A stretch of DNA of 64,000 nt, taken from assembly GCF_000504285.1 (NCBI RefSeq), contig NZ_KI632511.1, positions 1,671,372-1,735,371 on the forward strand, written 5' to 3'. The notes under the pieces were generated by a model. That model searched no databases and had not been told where the DNA came from. It worked only from the letters and a program-made list of their open reading frames with translations. Of this stretch, positions 16,496 through 24,213 are shown one piece after another. The position numbers were made by a program, and so were the translations under genes. The stretch comes from Actinospica robiniae DSM 44927. Its GTDB lineage: Bacteria; Actinomycetota; Actinomycetes; Streptomycetales; Catenulisporaceae. Every line of letters begins with the position of its first letter. Position 1 is the first letter of the stretch.

Positions 16496-17053
16496 ATGGC
16501 CACCAGCGCGAGCGAAACCATGCGATCACTCGGGATTCTGCAGGAGGGTGACGCGTTCCTGCGCCAGACAGCCCGGCCGTTCGACTTCCCGGCCGAGGCA
16601 GAGGACGCGCGCCGCGTGGTGGCCGAACTCAACTCAGCAGCCGAGCGCGTCAGTGCCGCCCACATCTTCGGGCAAGGGCATGGGCATCGCGGCCCCGCAA
16701 ATCGGCATTGATCGAGCCGTAGCGATCGTGAAGACGCCGGGCAGAGGCGAGACCATCACGCTGTTCAACCCGAGGATCACGAGCAGGCCGACCAGGAGGA
16801 CGAGCAGTACGAGGGCTGCCTAAGCTTCTTCGACGTCCGATGCATGGTTCCCCGGTCACGCGGTATCCAGGTCGAGCACCAGGACGTGAACGGGCAACGA
16901 CACATCACGATCTTCGAAGACGGGCTCGCCCGGCTCGTGGCCCACGAGGTGGACCACCTCTTCGGCGTGCTCTGCCGCGATCGGATGCGACCGGGCACCC
17001 AGCCCATCCCAGTCACCGAGTATCGCGGAACCGGCCAGCAGTGGACGTACTGA
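16496..17053 (+). pseudogene. peptide deformylase with two frameshifts
   Basis: The three deformylase signatures are present but in different frames. The first 59 residues (to VSAAHIFG, near 16672) are in the frame of the ATG at 16496. GMGIAAPQIG then lies one frame off. After a second shift near 16781 the original frame returns with YEGCLSFFDVRC and RLVAHEVDHLFGVLCRD. The metal ligands Cys and the two His of HEVDH are all conserved. One extra base and one missing base explain it, about 110 bases apart. The catalytic core in between is mistranslated, so the enzyme is probably dead unless these are sequence errors. It follows the formyltransferase in the same direction. Confidence 0.75.
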
Positions 17054-17066
17054 CGATCTCTCGCGC

Positions 17067-17540
17067 GGAGTGACGCGCGGTGTCAGGTCCCAGGTGATGG
17101 TTGACGCTTCGGCTCCTGGCGATGCTTGACGGGGACCCGAGATCCAAAGCGGGAAGGTGACTCGATCAGCGTTGCCTGAGGAACCTGACGTAGACAGTCC
17201 CGAAGACCACGGCAATGCCGACGTCTACCGCCAGCCGTGGCCAGACCTGGTGTCTGAAAAAAAGGAAATTTACTCCTACCGTGACGGCCAGCATCGCGAT
17301 GAACACGACGAGCGAGCGCTTGTCCATGACTAGACCATAGCGACGCCGCAACATCGTGTCTCGGCCTCAGTCACCGACAATCCGGCGGCCAATTCCAAGA
17401 CCGCGTGATACCGCTGCTCGACCACGCTCAACTCCACCAGCACGAGCCCGGAGCCTGAGATCCGGGACAAGCGGTGTCAAGCATCAACCGAAGCCACACT
17501 GTCAGGCATCAACCGGAACCGGACAAGGAGTGACGCGCGG
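17067..17540. mobile_element. deleted IS481-like element with 14-bp target duplication
   Basis: GGAGTGACGCGCGG occurs at 17067-17080 and again at 17527-17540, directly bounding a 446-base segment. The two ends are imperfect inverted repeats about 45 bases long, sharing GATGCTTGAC and GCTTCGG blocks. Inside, the reverse strand at about 17360-17440 reads VELSVVEQRYHAVLELAAG and LSVTEA, the helix-turn-helix start of an IS481-type transposase. The catalytic part is gone. A small membrane protein gene occupies the remaining space. Confidence 0.65.
17166..17327 (-). CDS. small two-helix membrane protein
   Basis: A 53-residue protein read from ATG at 17327: a basic start (MDKR), a first hydrophobic helix (SLVVFIAMLAVTVGVNFLFF), a short polar turn (RHQVWPR) and a second helix (LAVDVGIAVVFGTVYVRF). 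Similar short hypothetical membrane proteins seem common in actinobacteria. It lies inside the IS481-derived segment, right after the transposase N-terminal scar, so it was either carried by the element or captured when the transposase was deleted. Its function is unknown. Confidence 0.6.
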   Translation of the reverse strand: MDKRSLVVFIAMLAVTVGVNFLFFRHQVWPRLAVDVGIAVVFGTVYVRFLRQR

Positions 17541-18060
17541 GAGTGGGCAGAACTTTCTCTACGAGGATCAAGGCGCGCCCGTTGGGCGCGCACGAGCTCC
17601 CGACGAGAGACAGCCAACCGACGACCACGACCACAGGGAAGCTCACCGAGGCGAAGCCGCAGGAGCGGCCGGGCTGCCCGAAGTCGTCGGGGTCACGGAT
17701 GCCACGAAGCCACCGCGGGAGCCTGGCACCGCCGGACCCACGCCTGCGTTCCGCGCGTGCGCCGGCGCGCCAGCTCCCGCGAGGACACGAGCACCAGACA
17801 GACACACGGACGCAGGACTGACCACCGCACGCCTGGGAGCACCACGGCCGGAGCCGTCGGCGCCGACTCTCGAGGAATGCGACGACCTGGACGACGCCAC
17901 GCAGCCGGACACAGCGACCGAGGCGAAGAACGAAAGGCAACGCCTCCGGCGGACCGCCTCGGGGATGGATGGCGGGGGAGGCTGCGGTTGGGAGGGTGGT
18001 GGCGGGTCAACTCGGATCATCCCCGCTATATAGGCTGCGGCCCATGACGCTCGGTTCGGT
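17541..18060. other. no gene recognised
   Basis: About 500 bases with several overlapping open frames, none with convincing codon bias, homology or ribosome binding site. The low-complexity purine-rich stretch GGATGGCGGGGGAGGCTGCG near 17963-17982 and the AT-rich CCCGCTATATAGGCTGC at 18023-18039 precede the next small gene and may contain its promoter. Confidence 0.4.
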
Positions 18061-18083
18061 CGGAGTAGGGACGTGGAAAGCCT

Positions 18084-18332
18084 GTGGTGGCGGACTATCT
18101 CGTGAAGGCCTTGCTCTCTGCCGTGGCGATGCTTGAGGACGCGGCCAAGTTCGGCATGGACTCACATGCGGCGGTGAATGCCTTAGAGGACATGAGCCAC
18201 GAGCTTGATCAGATGGGCGCTTCTGAGCGCAGAGAGCTTGCCGAGATTTTTGACCGAATAGCGGCTTCCGCTGATCCCGCTCAGCAGGTGTGGATTCGAG
18301 ATGTTCTCCAGAACCTCGGAGTTGACGCTTGA
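18084..18332 (+). CDS. small helical hypothetical protein
   Basis: An 82-residue acidic protein predicted to be all-helical: VADYLVKALLSAVAMLEDA, then AAVNALEDMSHELDQMGASE and RRELAEIFDRIAASA. Codon bias is normal. GTG at 18084 or 18087 is the start; GGAAAG lies upstream. Related short proteins occur next to toxin-immunity type genes in actinobacteria, and here repeat A begins 9 bases after its stop. The function is unknown. Confidence 0.6.
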   Translation: MVADYLVKALLSAVAMLEDAAKFGMDSHAAVNALEDMSHELDQMGASERRELAEIFDRIAASADPAQQVWIRDVLQNLGVDA

Positions 18333-18340
18333 GCGCGTTA

Positions 18341-18475
18341 CGGCAGTATCGCAGCGGAGTACAGCAACAGGACCGACGTTCAGCGGTCCAGGTCGACGCT
18401 TGCTGACGCGTCTCGTTCGGGTATGCGCGGGTTTGACCAGGGGTTGCGCCGAGTTCGCATCGAGGGGGTCACGCC
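18341..18475 (+). repeat. repeat A, copy 1
   Basis: About 135 bases, roughly 75 % identical by eye to 29189-29321, and sharing blocks with 39903-40020. Marked blocks are GAGTACAGCAAC near the start, GGGTATGC in the middle and GAGTTCGCATCGAGGGGGTC at the end. It precedes a single small gene that is followed by repeat B. Confidence 0.6.
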
Positions 18476-18487
18476 GACAAGGTGCAC

Positions 18488-18766
18488 CTACTCGTACGTC
18501 CGCGCGGCACGCAGCGCTGCGGCAAACAGTTGCCACGACGGTGCTTCTGGGTCTATCCACAGATCTGGCTGGAAGCGGGTCATGTTCTTCGCCCAGGAGT
18601 CGGCCGACCCGAGCCACCGGGATAGCGCGCTCAAGTATGTACCGACAGACACGTTCTCCCACGCATCGGCGTTGGCGGCGAAGTCCTCGCTGAGCGCCTC
18701 GATGAAGGCGGCCAACTCTTGACGCGAAGCGATGGCGTGCACATCGATGCTGTACGGATCGGTCAT
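18488..18766 (-). CDS. DUF7660-like small protein (possible immunity protein)
   Basis: A 92-residue acidic protein. ASRQELAAFIEALSEDFAAN, WENVSVGTYLSALSRWLGSA and APSWQLFAAALRAARTYE follow the pattern of the DUF7660 family, whose members often lie near polymorphic toxin and immunity genes. It has good codon bias and an ATG at 18766. It is the only gene between repeat A (18341-18475) and repeat B (18790-18847). A role as an orphan immunity protein is inference; no cognate toxin is visible. Confidence 0.7.
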   Translation of the reverse strand: MTDPYSIDVHAIASRQELAAFIEALSEDFAANADAWENVSVGTYLSALSRWLGSADSWAKNMTRFQPDLWIDPEAPSWQLFAAALRAARTYE

Positions 18767-18789
18767 GTTCAGAGCTTACTGACCAAGCC

Positions 18790-18847
18790 GTGCCCGTTGC
18801 GTGCCCGTCGGGAGGCAGCCGAACGGTGAATCACGGGGACTCACGGG
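18790..18847 (+). repeat. repeat B, copy 1
   Basis: GTGCCCGTTGCGTGCCCGTC, then GGGAGGCAGCCGAACGGTGA and a TCACGGGGACTCACGGG end. A close copy lies at 29083-29139 and shorter core copies at 29653-29678 and 40573-40593. The paired TGCCC core resembles sequence seen at attachment sites of actinobacterial integrative elements, from memory. Confidence 0.55.
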
Positions 18848-18964
18848 AGATCGACTCCGCATCGAACCGCTGACCAGTGCACAGGTCAGCGCGAGTGTGG
18901 GTACTCTGCTTCCCAAGCTTACAGCCCGAACCCGCAGCGACGGCGGCGCGATAGCCTTTCCAGC

Positions 18965-19312
18965 ATGGGGTATGACCTGCACATCACCCGGGCGGAGCTG
19001 TGGTTCGAGAGCGACCAGCACCCGATCAGCGAGGCCGAATGGTTGGCGCTAGTCGACCAGCGGAAAGACCTCCGGCCCGTCGGACCAGATGTTGCCCTCG
19101 ACGTCCCCGGCGGCATTGAACTCCTACTGTGGTGGCGGGATGGGCAGATCACGGTCAACAAGCCCTATGGGCGTGACGAGACGCTCTATGAACCCGTCAC
19201 GGACGCGCTAATACGAGTGGCCTCAGACATGAGTGCTCGGCTCCAAGGCGACGATGGCGAAGCCTATGAGCTTGGCCAGGATTCGGCTCAGCCGGCCGAC
19301 ACCAGCGACTGA
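18965..19312 (+). CDS. GYDLHITR-type small protein (possible immunity protein)
   Basis: A 115-residue protein beginning MGYDLHITRAELWF, a start shared by a widespread small-protein family of unknown function found mostly in accessory DNA. Further features are HPISEAEWLALVDQ, IELLLWWRDGQITVNKP and DALIRVASDMSARLQGDDGE. ATG at 18965 fits the family start. It lies 117 bases downstream of repeat B copy 1. The pattern, one small soluble acidic protein per module, suggests an immunity or effector-binding role, but nothing proves it. Confidence 0.7.
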   Translation: MGYDLHITRAELWFESDQHPISEAEWLALVDQRKDLRPVGPDVALDVPGGIELLLWWRDGQITVNKPYGRDETLYEPVTDALIRVASDMSARLQGDDGEAYELGQDSAQPADTSD

Positions 19313-19477
19313 CACCAACGGCGCCATCCGCCAGCGTTCTACCGCAGTTCTTATCGATGCCACCCGAACAAGCGGGGCAGATCACCCAGCCGGGGCCACC
19401 AGAGAGAATGAAACGGGCCCAGATCAGTAGACGAAACCCAGCCACCCGTCAGCATTTACCGCACCGTGCTTTGAGGC

Positions 19478-20464
19478 TCAGTAGTCATCGTCATCGGGCT
19501 GTTCGTCGTCGTCGAAGACCGATCGGCAGGGATCCAGATCGAGCGGAATCGGCCGGAACGCGGTGCCCGGCTCCTTGAACACGCGCAGGGGGGCGCCGGC
19601 GTACCAGTGATAGGGCTCGTGGAGGAGGATCGGGTCCAGCAGTTCGCGCATCGCGCCGAGACGCTCATCGTCGAACTCGGAGATCGGTCGCGGATCGCGG
19701 ACAAGGATCGCGCCCTCCTCCTCGTCGGCGATGGGGAGCGCGTCAAGCCCCAGTTCAGCGCATCGCTTCTCGAGAGCGGATCTGCCGCCGAGTACGCGGA
19801 TATGCCCGGCTGAGAGGATATTCGCCCAATGATATCCTCGCGGATGTTCGTCCGCGCGGGCTTCACCGTCCTTTTCCTGAATGCCGAAATACAGCTCGTA
19901 CGCGGTGTATTCTCTGACCTCGTAGTCGAGCATGACCGATCCCCACACCGCGTCGGTACGGTGGCAGATCTCCGCGAGCGCCACGCTCCACGCGTTCGCC
20001 TCGGCGTCCACGAGCGGATCGAGTTCGTTGACCCCGCTCGCGTTGAAGCCGGGAGCCAGCCGCCCGCTCCACACCGCACTCGCCCACCAGTTGGTGTGCA
20101 GACTCAGATCGAGCATCGTCCGCCTGCCGTCCCGCGGCGGCGCGCCGAGCACGACGGTGACCCGGGCCGAAGCGTCCAACGCGAGCTGCTCGACCAGCTG
20201 CGAGAGACCGGCCGCGGAGTACGGGAGCTCCTCCGCGGCGCCGGTGCCCAACCCGATGGACAGCCGCTCGACCTCTACCGGCAGGGCGATCCGAGCCATC
20301 GCGCGCTGGATGTCCTCGACGACGCCGACCAGGTGCTCGCCGATCGCCGTCTGCCCTGTCCGGCAGGTCCAACGCAGCTCCAGCACCCGCCCGGGCGGGC
20401 GGGTGTCGCTGTACCCCTTGCGGGCGAGGTACCACGCAACCCCGTCTGCTTCGCGCCGCAGCAT
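19478..20464 (-). CDS. hypothetical protein
   Basis: A 328-residue soluble protein starting at ATG 20464, preceded by CAGGAGGTCGATCGCC. Notable stretches are YLARKGYSDTRPPGRVLELR, VEVERLSIGLGTGAAEELPY, SLHTNWWASAVWSGRLAPGF and a very acidic end, VFDDDEQPDDDDY. No catalytic motif or signal peptide is visible. The lack of a known family, acidic character and position beside immunity-like small genes suggest a larger immunity or defence-associated protein, but this is only context. Confidence 0.6.
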   Translation of the reverse strand: MLRREADGVAWYLARKGYSDTRPPGRVLELRWTCRTGQTAIGEHLVGVVEDIQRAMARIALPVEVERLSIGLGTGAAEELPYSAAGLSQLVEQLALDASARVTVVLGAPPRDGRRTMLDLSLHTNWWASAVWSGRLAPGFNASGVNELDPLVDAEANAWSVALAEICHRTDAVWGSVMLDYEVREYTAYELYFGIQEKDGEARADEHPRGYHWANILSAGHIRVLGGRSALEKRCAELGLDALPIADEEEGAILVRDPRPISEFDDERLGAMRELLDPILLHEPYHWYAGAPLRVFKEPGTAFRPIPLDLDPCRSVFDDDEQPDDDDY

Positions 20465-20516
20465 CGGCGATCGACCTCCTGTCTCGTGCCCTGCTTCTGC
20501 CGCCCGGTGTCCCGGG

Positions 20517-20750
20517 TCAGAGGCAGAAGGCTCCGACAACGGCATCCTCGCCGACTTCGTCGACTACCGGATCGGTCACGACCGTCCGCACCACCTTGTA
20601 GAAGTCAGTCCAGAGTGAGTCTGACGCCGGGTCGGCCGTAGCGTCCAGTTCGGGATCGATGTCGATCCCCCCGGAGCGCGCGTCGAGGTCGGAGCATGCG
20701 GGTTCGGGCGCGGCTGAGGTGGCACCCGGGGCGTAGATACCGGGTTTCAT
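20517..20750 (-). CDS. short acidic hypothetical ORF
   Basis: A 77-residue frame with acidic composition (SGGIDIDPELDATADPASDS, DPVVDEVGEDAVVGAF). Its ATG at 20750 overlaps the stop of the broken response regulator. No family is recognised, and it may be the tail of a gene cut by IS3 DNA. Confidence 0.35.
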   Translation of the reverse strand: MKPGIYAPGATSAAPEPACSDLDARSGGIDIDPELDATADPASDSLWTDFYKVVRTVVTDPVVDEVGEDAVVGAFCL

Positions 20751-21393
20751 GCGGCTATGGACATGAGTGCGGTAGGGGAGTCAGGACACTGACCAGTAAA
20801 GTGGTAGCGTTGCTCGTGGTCGACGGGTGAGAGCATCCCGGCCCGGCGGTGCTTGATCACGGTCTCGGTGACGTGCAGCTTGGCCGCGATCTCGCCGTTG
20901 CGGTCGCCCTCGGCGACTAGTTCGAGCACGTCGCGTTCGCGTGCGGTGAGGGCAGCGAGGGGGCTTCGGCCGCGCCGCATGAGGGCGCCGACGACCTCCG
21001 GATCGAGGACGGTTTCGCCGCCGGCCACGCGCTCCACAGTGCGGAGGAAGTCCTCGACGGCGCCGACCCGTTCCTTGAGCAGGTAGCCCACGCCTCCGGC
21101 GCCGTCGGCCAGCAGGTCACTGGCGTATCGGGTCTCCACGTGGGCTGAGAGCACGAGTACCGGGAAGCCCGGGCGGCGGGTACGGACCTTGATCGCGGCC
21201 CGCAGGCCCTCGTCGATGTAGGTGGGCGGCATCCGCACGTCGATGACGGCGAGACTCGCATCGAAATGCGCGATGGTCTCGTCCAGACCGTCGGCGTCGG
21301 GGTGCGCGGCGACCACGTCGATCCCCTGGCACGCAGCAGCGCCGCGATGCCTTCACGCAACAGGGTGTCGTCTTCGGCGATCACGACTCGCAT
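20747..21393 (-). pseudogene. LuxR-type response regulator, frameshifted and IS-capped
   Basis: Starts at ATG 21393 with MRVVIAEDDTLLREGIAALL (acidic pocket and receiver start). A frame change near 21322 leads into IDVVAAHPDADGLDETIAHF, then SLAVIDVRMPP with the phospho-Asp, LLKERVGAVEDFLRTV and the HTH start LTARERDVLELVAEGDRNGE. The HTH recognition helix ends at HVTETVIKH, after which the frame continues as IS3-type transposase sequence. So it carries two lesions, a frameshift and replacement of the DNA-binding C terminus. It followed a NarL-type histidine kinase remnant at 21381-21870. Confidence 0.75.
20750..20855 (-). mobile_element. IS3-type OrfB C-terminal scar
   Basis: RRAGMLSPVDHEQRYHFTGQ on the reverse strand resembles the end of IS3-group transposases (GMLSPxxHE near the C terminus). 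It directly continues the reading frame of the response regulator, indicating that an insertion removed that gene's end and then decayed. Confidence 0.5.
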
Positions 21394-21870
21394 GGCAACT
21401 CCATCCGTACCGAGGTCGGTCCGCCGGGCGGGCTCGCGACGCTGACCGCGCCGCCGAGCGCTTCGATCCGACTCTCGATTCCGGCCAGGCCGCCGCCACC
21501 CGCCGGATCGGCGCCACCGTGTCCGTTGTCGGTCACGGTGGCGCTCACGTACGTCTGGCCGTCGTTCTCGTCCCAGCTCAGGTGTATGCCGCACTCGGTG
21601 GCACCGCTGTGCTTGGACACATTGGTCAGCGCCTCGGCGATCGAGAAGTACAGGCCGCGTCGACGGACGCCGGTGTCGCCGCGGGCCGCTCGACGCGCAG
21701 CCGGACGGGGACCTGCATCCGGTCGGCCAGCAGGCCCAGCGCCGGGATCAGGCCCTCTTCGGCAAGCGCCGGCGGGTAGATGCCCCGGATGATGCGGCGC
21801 ATCTCGGCGAGCGCGTCCCGGCTGGCGTCCTGTGCCTTCGCCAGCGCGGTGGCGATATCGCCGTTTCCGG
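21381..21870 (-). pseudogene. NarL-type histidine kinase, 3' half, frameshifted
   Basis: The reverse strand reads AKAQDASRDALAEMRRIIRG, IYPPALAEEGLIPALGLLAD (after the phospho-His helix) and VRLRVERPAATPASVDAA. After a 1-base shift near 21655 it continues LYFSIAEALTNVSKHSGATE (N box), ATVTDNGHGGADPAGGGGLA (G box) and IESRIEALGG to the stop at 21381. The sensor part and the phospho-acceptor His are missing. The stop overlaps the start of the response regulator gene, so this was a two-component operon. Confidence 0.75.
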
Positions 21871-21901
21871 TGCTCAGGGGAACGACGGCGTAATTCCCCA
21901 C

Positions 21902-22016
21902 GCCCTCCTCCTTTCTCGGGGTTTTGTCGGGATCAGGGCTCGCTCACTGGCATGCGCCGGGTCATGCACAGAAGGGCAGCTCCTGGCATGCACTGGGCGT
22001 TTCGTGCAGACTTGGC
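21902..22016. other. junction region, nothing recognised
   Basis: Between the lost 5' end of the kinase and the next membrane gene. It contains two GGCATGCRC(T/C)GGG repeats (around 21950 and 21988) of unknown meaning. Confidence 0.3.
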
Positions 22017-22412
22017 ATGGTGGGGACCTCGGGAACGGGTCAAGGGAGTCGGCTGGGCGCCTCGCGGAGGCGCATATTGGTGTCGGTGCCGTTCGTCGGC
22101 CCCATTTTCGCGGTCGTCGGCTTCCGTCAGGCGTTCACCGGCCGTAGTCGCGATTCGACGTCGGGGACTGATAAGTTCGCGGCTGCGGATCGATGGGGCT
22201 CACTGGTGCTGGCGCTCGGGTTGGCCGCAGTGTTCACCGTGGTGTGCTGGGGCTGGATGGCCCTGGCCCTGCCCCCGAGAGCTCTCGGCGCCAGGGTCGT
22301 GGCCGCGGTGCTGGTCGCCGATTTGGCGAGCTCAGTCTTCTTCTGGCCTTGGATGGCCTTCGTGTTTCTCTGCGGCCTGTCTGTCACCTCGCGGAAGAAG
22401 CGCGGTCGCTGA
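22017..22412 (+). CDS. small membrane protein with three helices
   Basis: 131 residues from ATG 22017. Predicted helices are ILVSVPFVGPIFAVVGF, LVLALGLAAVFTVVCWGWMA and VVAAVLVADLASSVFFWPWM, with a short hydrophobic end (FVFLCGLSVTS) and basic tail (RKKRGR). It is not a recognised family. It sits between two regions of decayed DNA and its codon use is less biased than that of the neighbours. A frame open further 5' (to 21924) has no ribosome binding site. Confidence 0.5.
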   Translation: MVGTSGTGQGSRLGASRRRILVSVPFVGPIFAVVGFRQAFTGRSRDSTSGTDKFAAADRWGSLVLALGLAAVFTVVCWGWMALALPPRALGARVVAAVLVADLASSVFFWPWMAFVFLCGLSVTSRKKRGR

Positions 22413-22449
22413 CACTCCGAAGTTTCCTTCCACGCACCCGTGAAGGTCG

Positions 22450-23200
22450 GCGGCTGGGCGGTGGGCATCGGGTCTTCGCCTTGGGCCGCTTGTTGGGCCG
22501 GTAGCTGGGTCCGTTCATGAAGACCTGGTGGCTGGTGTTGATGAGCCGGTCGAGCAAGGATTCTGCGACGACGGGTTGGGGAACAGCCCGTACCAATCCT
22601 GGGCCGCCCGATTGGCGGTGATGACCAGGGATGCGTGATCGGTGATGCGCTGGGAGACGAGTTCGTAGAGGTCGTCGGCCTGCTGGGCGGTGAACTCGCG
22701 CATCGCGAAGTCGTCGAGGATGAGCACGGCGGGCTTGGCGTGGGCGGCCTGGCGCTTGGCGAAGGTACCGTCGGCGTGTCCGCCGGCGAGGTCGGCCAGC
22801 AGCTTGCTGGTCTTGTGGAAACGGGCCTCTGCGCCGGTGCGCACCGCGAAATCGCCCAGGCCCTGGGCGAGCTGGGTCTTGCCTACCCCGACGGGACCGT
22901 AGACCAGGACGGACTCGCCGGCGTGCAGCCGGCATAGGGCCGCGAGGTCGCGGATCTGGACCGCAGGCAGCTTCGGGGAGGCGGTGAAGTCGAAGCCTTC
23001 GAGGGTGGCGGCGGTCTCGAAGCGGGCGCGGCCAGGCGGCGGGCCATGCTCTGGGCCTCGCGGCGGCGATCTCGTCGTCGCACAGGATCTGGAGGAACTC
23101 GAGGTGTCCGAGGTCCCCGCCGTGGGCTTGGGCCGGGCGGGCGTCGAAGGTTTCGAGCATGCCGGCTTCCACGCCCCGACCCCTCACGTTCCCCCTGGAT
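22450..23200 (-). pseudogene. IS21-type IstB remnant, multiple frameshifts
   Basis: Nearly full-length helper ATPase on the reverse strand but spread over frames: GMLETFDARPAQAHGGDLGH at the start, Walker A VYGPVGVGKTQLAQGLGDFA, Walker B AVLILDDFAMREF, then ADDLYELVSQRITDHASLVI and the end NTSHQVFMNGPSYRPNKRPK. It is about 85-90 % identical by eye to the split copy at 1-1404. It shows what that copy lost. There is no istA next to it. Confidence 0.8.
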
Positions 23201-23274
23201 TCAGTTATATCAAGGCTGATCGTCACGCGGCGTGCCTAGGTTTCTGAAAGCCGTGTGAGAAGGGGACCCAGGAC

Positions 23275-24213
23275 ATGACTGTGGCAGTGAGAGGCCGCGG
23301 CATCACCAAGATCTTCGGTGATGTCGTGGCACTCGATCATATCGACGTCGACGTGGCGCAGGGCCGGATCCACGGACTGGTCGGGCCGAACGGAGCCGGG
23401 AAGACGACCCTGCTCGGCCTGCTGCTCGGGCTGTCCGTGGCGGACGAGGGCCGGCTGGAGATCCTGGGCACCCCGGTCGGACGGGCGCTGTCCACGCCCG
23501 ACGGCGTATCCGGCTTCGTGGACGGCCCCGGGCTCTACCCCACCCTCACCGCGAAGCAGAACCTCGCCGCGCTCGCCGCACTGCGTCACCGGGACGCGCG
23601 CTCCACCGGGATCGAGGCGGCACTCGACCAGGTCGGGCTGACCGAGGTCGCCGACGACAAGGTCCGCGGCTTCTCGCTCGGCATGCGCCAGCGGCTCGGC
23701 CTGGCCGCGGCGCTGCTCACCCGGCCGCGGCTGCTGGTGCTCGACGAGCCGTCCAACGGCCTCGACCCGGCCGGCAAGAAGCACGTGCGCGGCGTACTGG
23801 GCCGGCTGGCCGACGAGGGGACCACGGTGGTGCTCTCCAGCCATCGGATGGACGACCTCGAGGCGCTGTGCTCCGAGGTGACCATCCTCGCCACCGGCCG
23901 CGTGGTCTTCTCCGGCCCGCTGGCCAAGCTCTCGGCCGAGAACCGCGAACTGGACTACCGGCTGCGCACCTCGGATCCGGAGCGTGCGCGCGCCGTCGCC
24001 GGGGACGTCCCCGGCATCCGGGTGCTGTCGGGCTCCGACGGGGTCAACCGCCACGACCCGGCGGTGATCGTGCTGAGCGCGCAGGTGAGCGCGCTCGACG
24101 AGGCGGTGGCGCGGCTCGTGCGCGCGGACGTCGCCGTGCGCGAGCTGGCCCCGGTGATCTCTCCGTTGGAGGCCGCGTTCCTCGCCCTCACCGAGCAGGA
24201 GGAAGAGAACTGA
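23275..24213 (+). CDS. ABC transporter ATP-binding protein
   Basis: A 312-residue ATPase. Walker A is GPNGAGKTTLL, the signature FSLGMRQRLGLA and Walker B LLVLDEPSNGLDP. The C-terminal 90 residues (YRLRTSDPERARAVAGDVPG) form the DUF4162-type extension of drug and antibiotic exporters. The gene starts at ATG 23275 after GAGAAGGGGACCCAGGAC. Its stop overlaps the permease start by ATGA. It energises the membrane protein encoded next. Confidence 0.93.
   Translation: MTVAVRGRGITKIFGDVVALDHIDVDVAQGRIHGLVGPNGAGKTTLLGLLLGLSVADEGRLEILGTPVGRALSTPDGVSGFVDGPGLYPTLTAKQNLAALAALRHRDARSTGIEAALDQVGLTEVADDKVRGFSLGMRQRLGLAAALLTRPRLLVLDEPSNGLDPAGKKHVRGVLGRLADEGTTVVLSSHRMDDLEALCSEVTILATGRVVFSGPLAKLSAENRELDYRLRTSDPERARAVAGDVPGIRVLSGSDGVNRHDPAVIVLSAQVSALDEAVARLVRADVAVRELAPVISPLEAAFLALTEQEEEN

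Noticed and set aside
17541-18040. Several 90-225 residue open frames
   Set aside because: All overlap each other, are Arg/Pro/Ser-rich, and none has codon bias, a ribosome binding site or a known family.
22384-23226. 280-residue frame as an intact IS21 ATPase
   Set aside because: It joins real IstB sequence with out-of-frame stretches; Walker A and Walker B lie in different frames.
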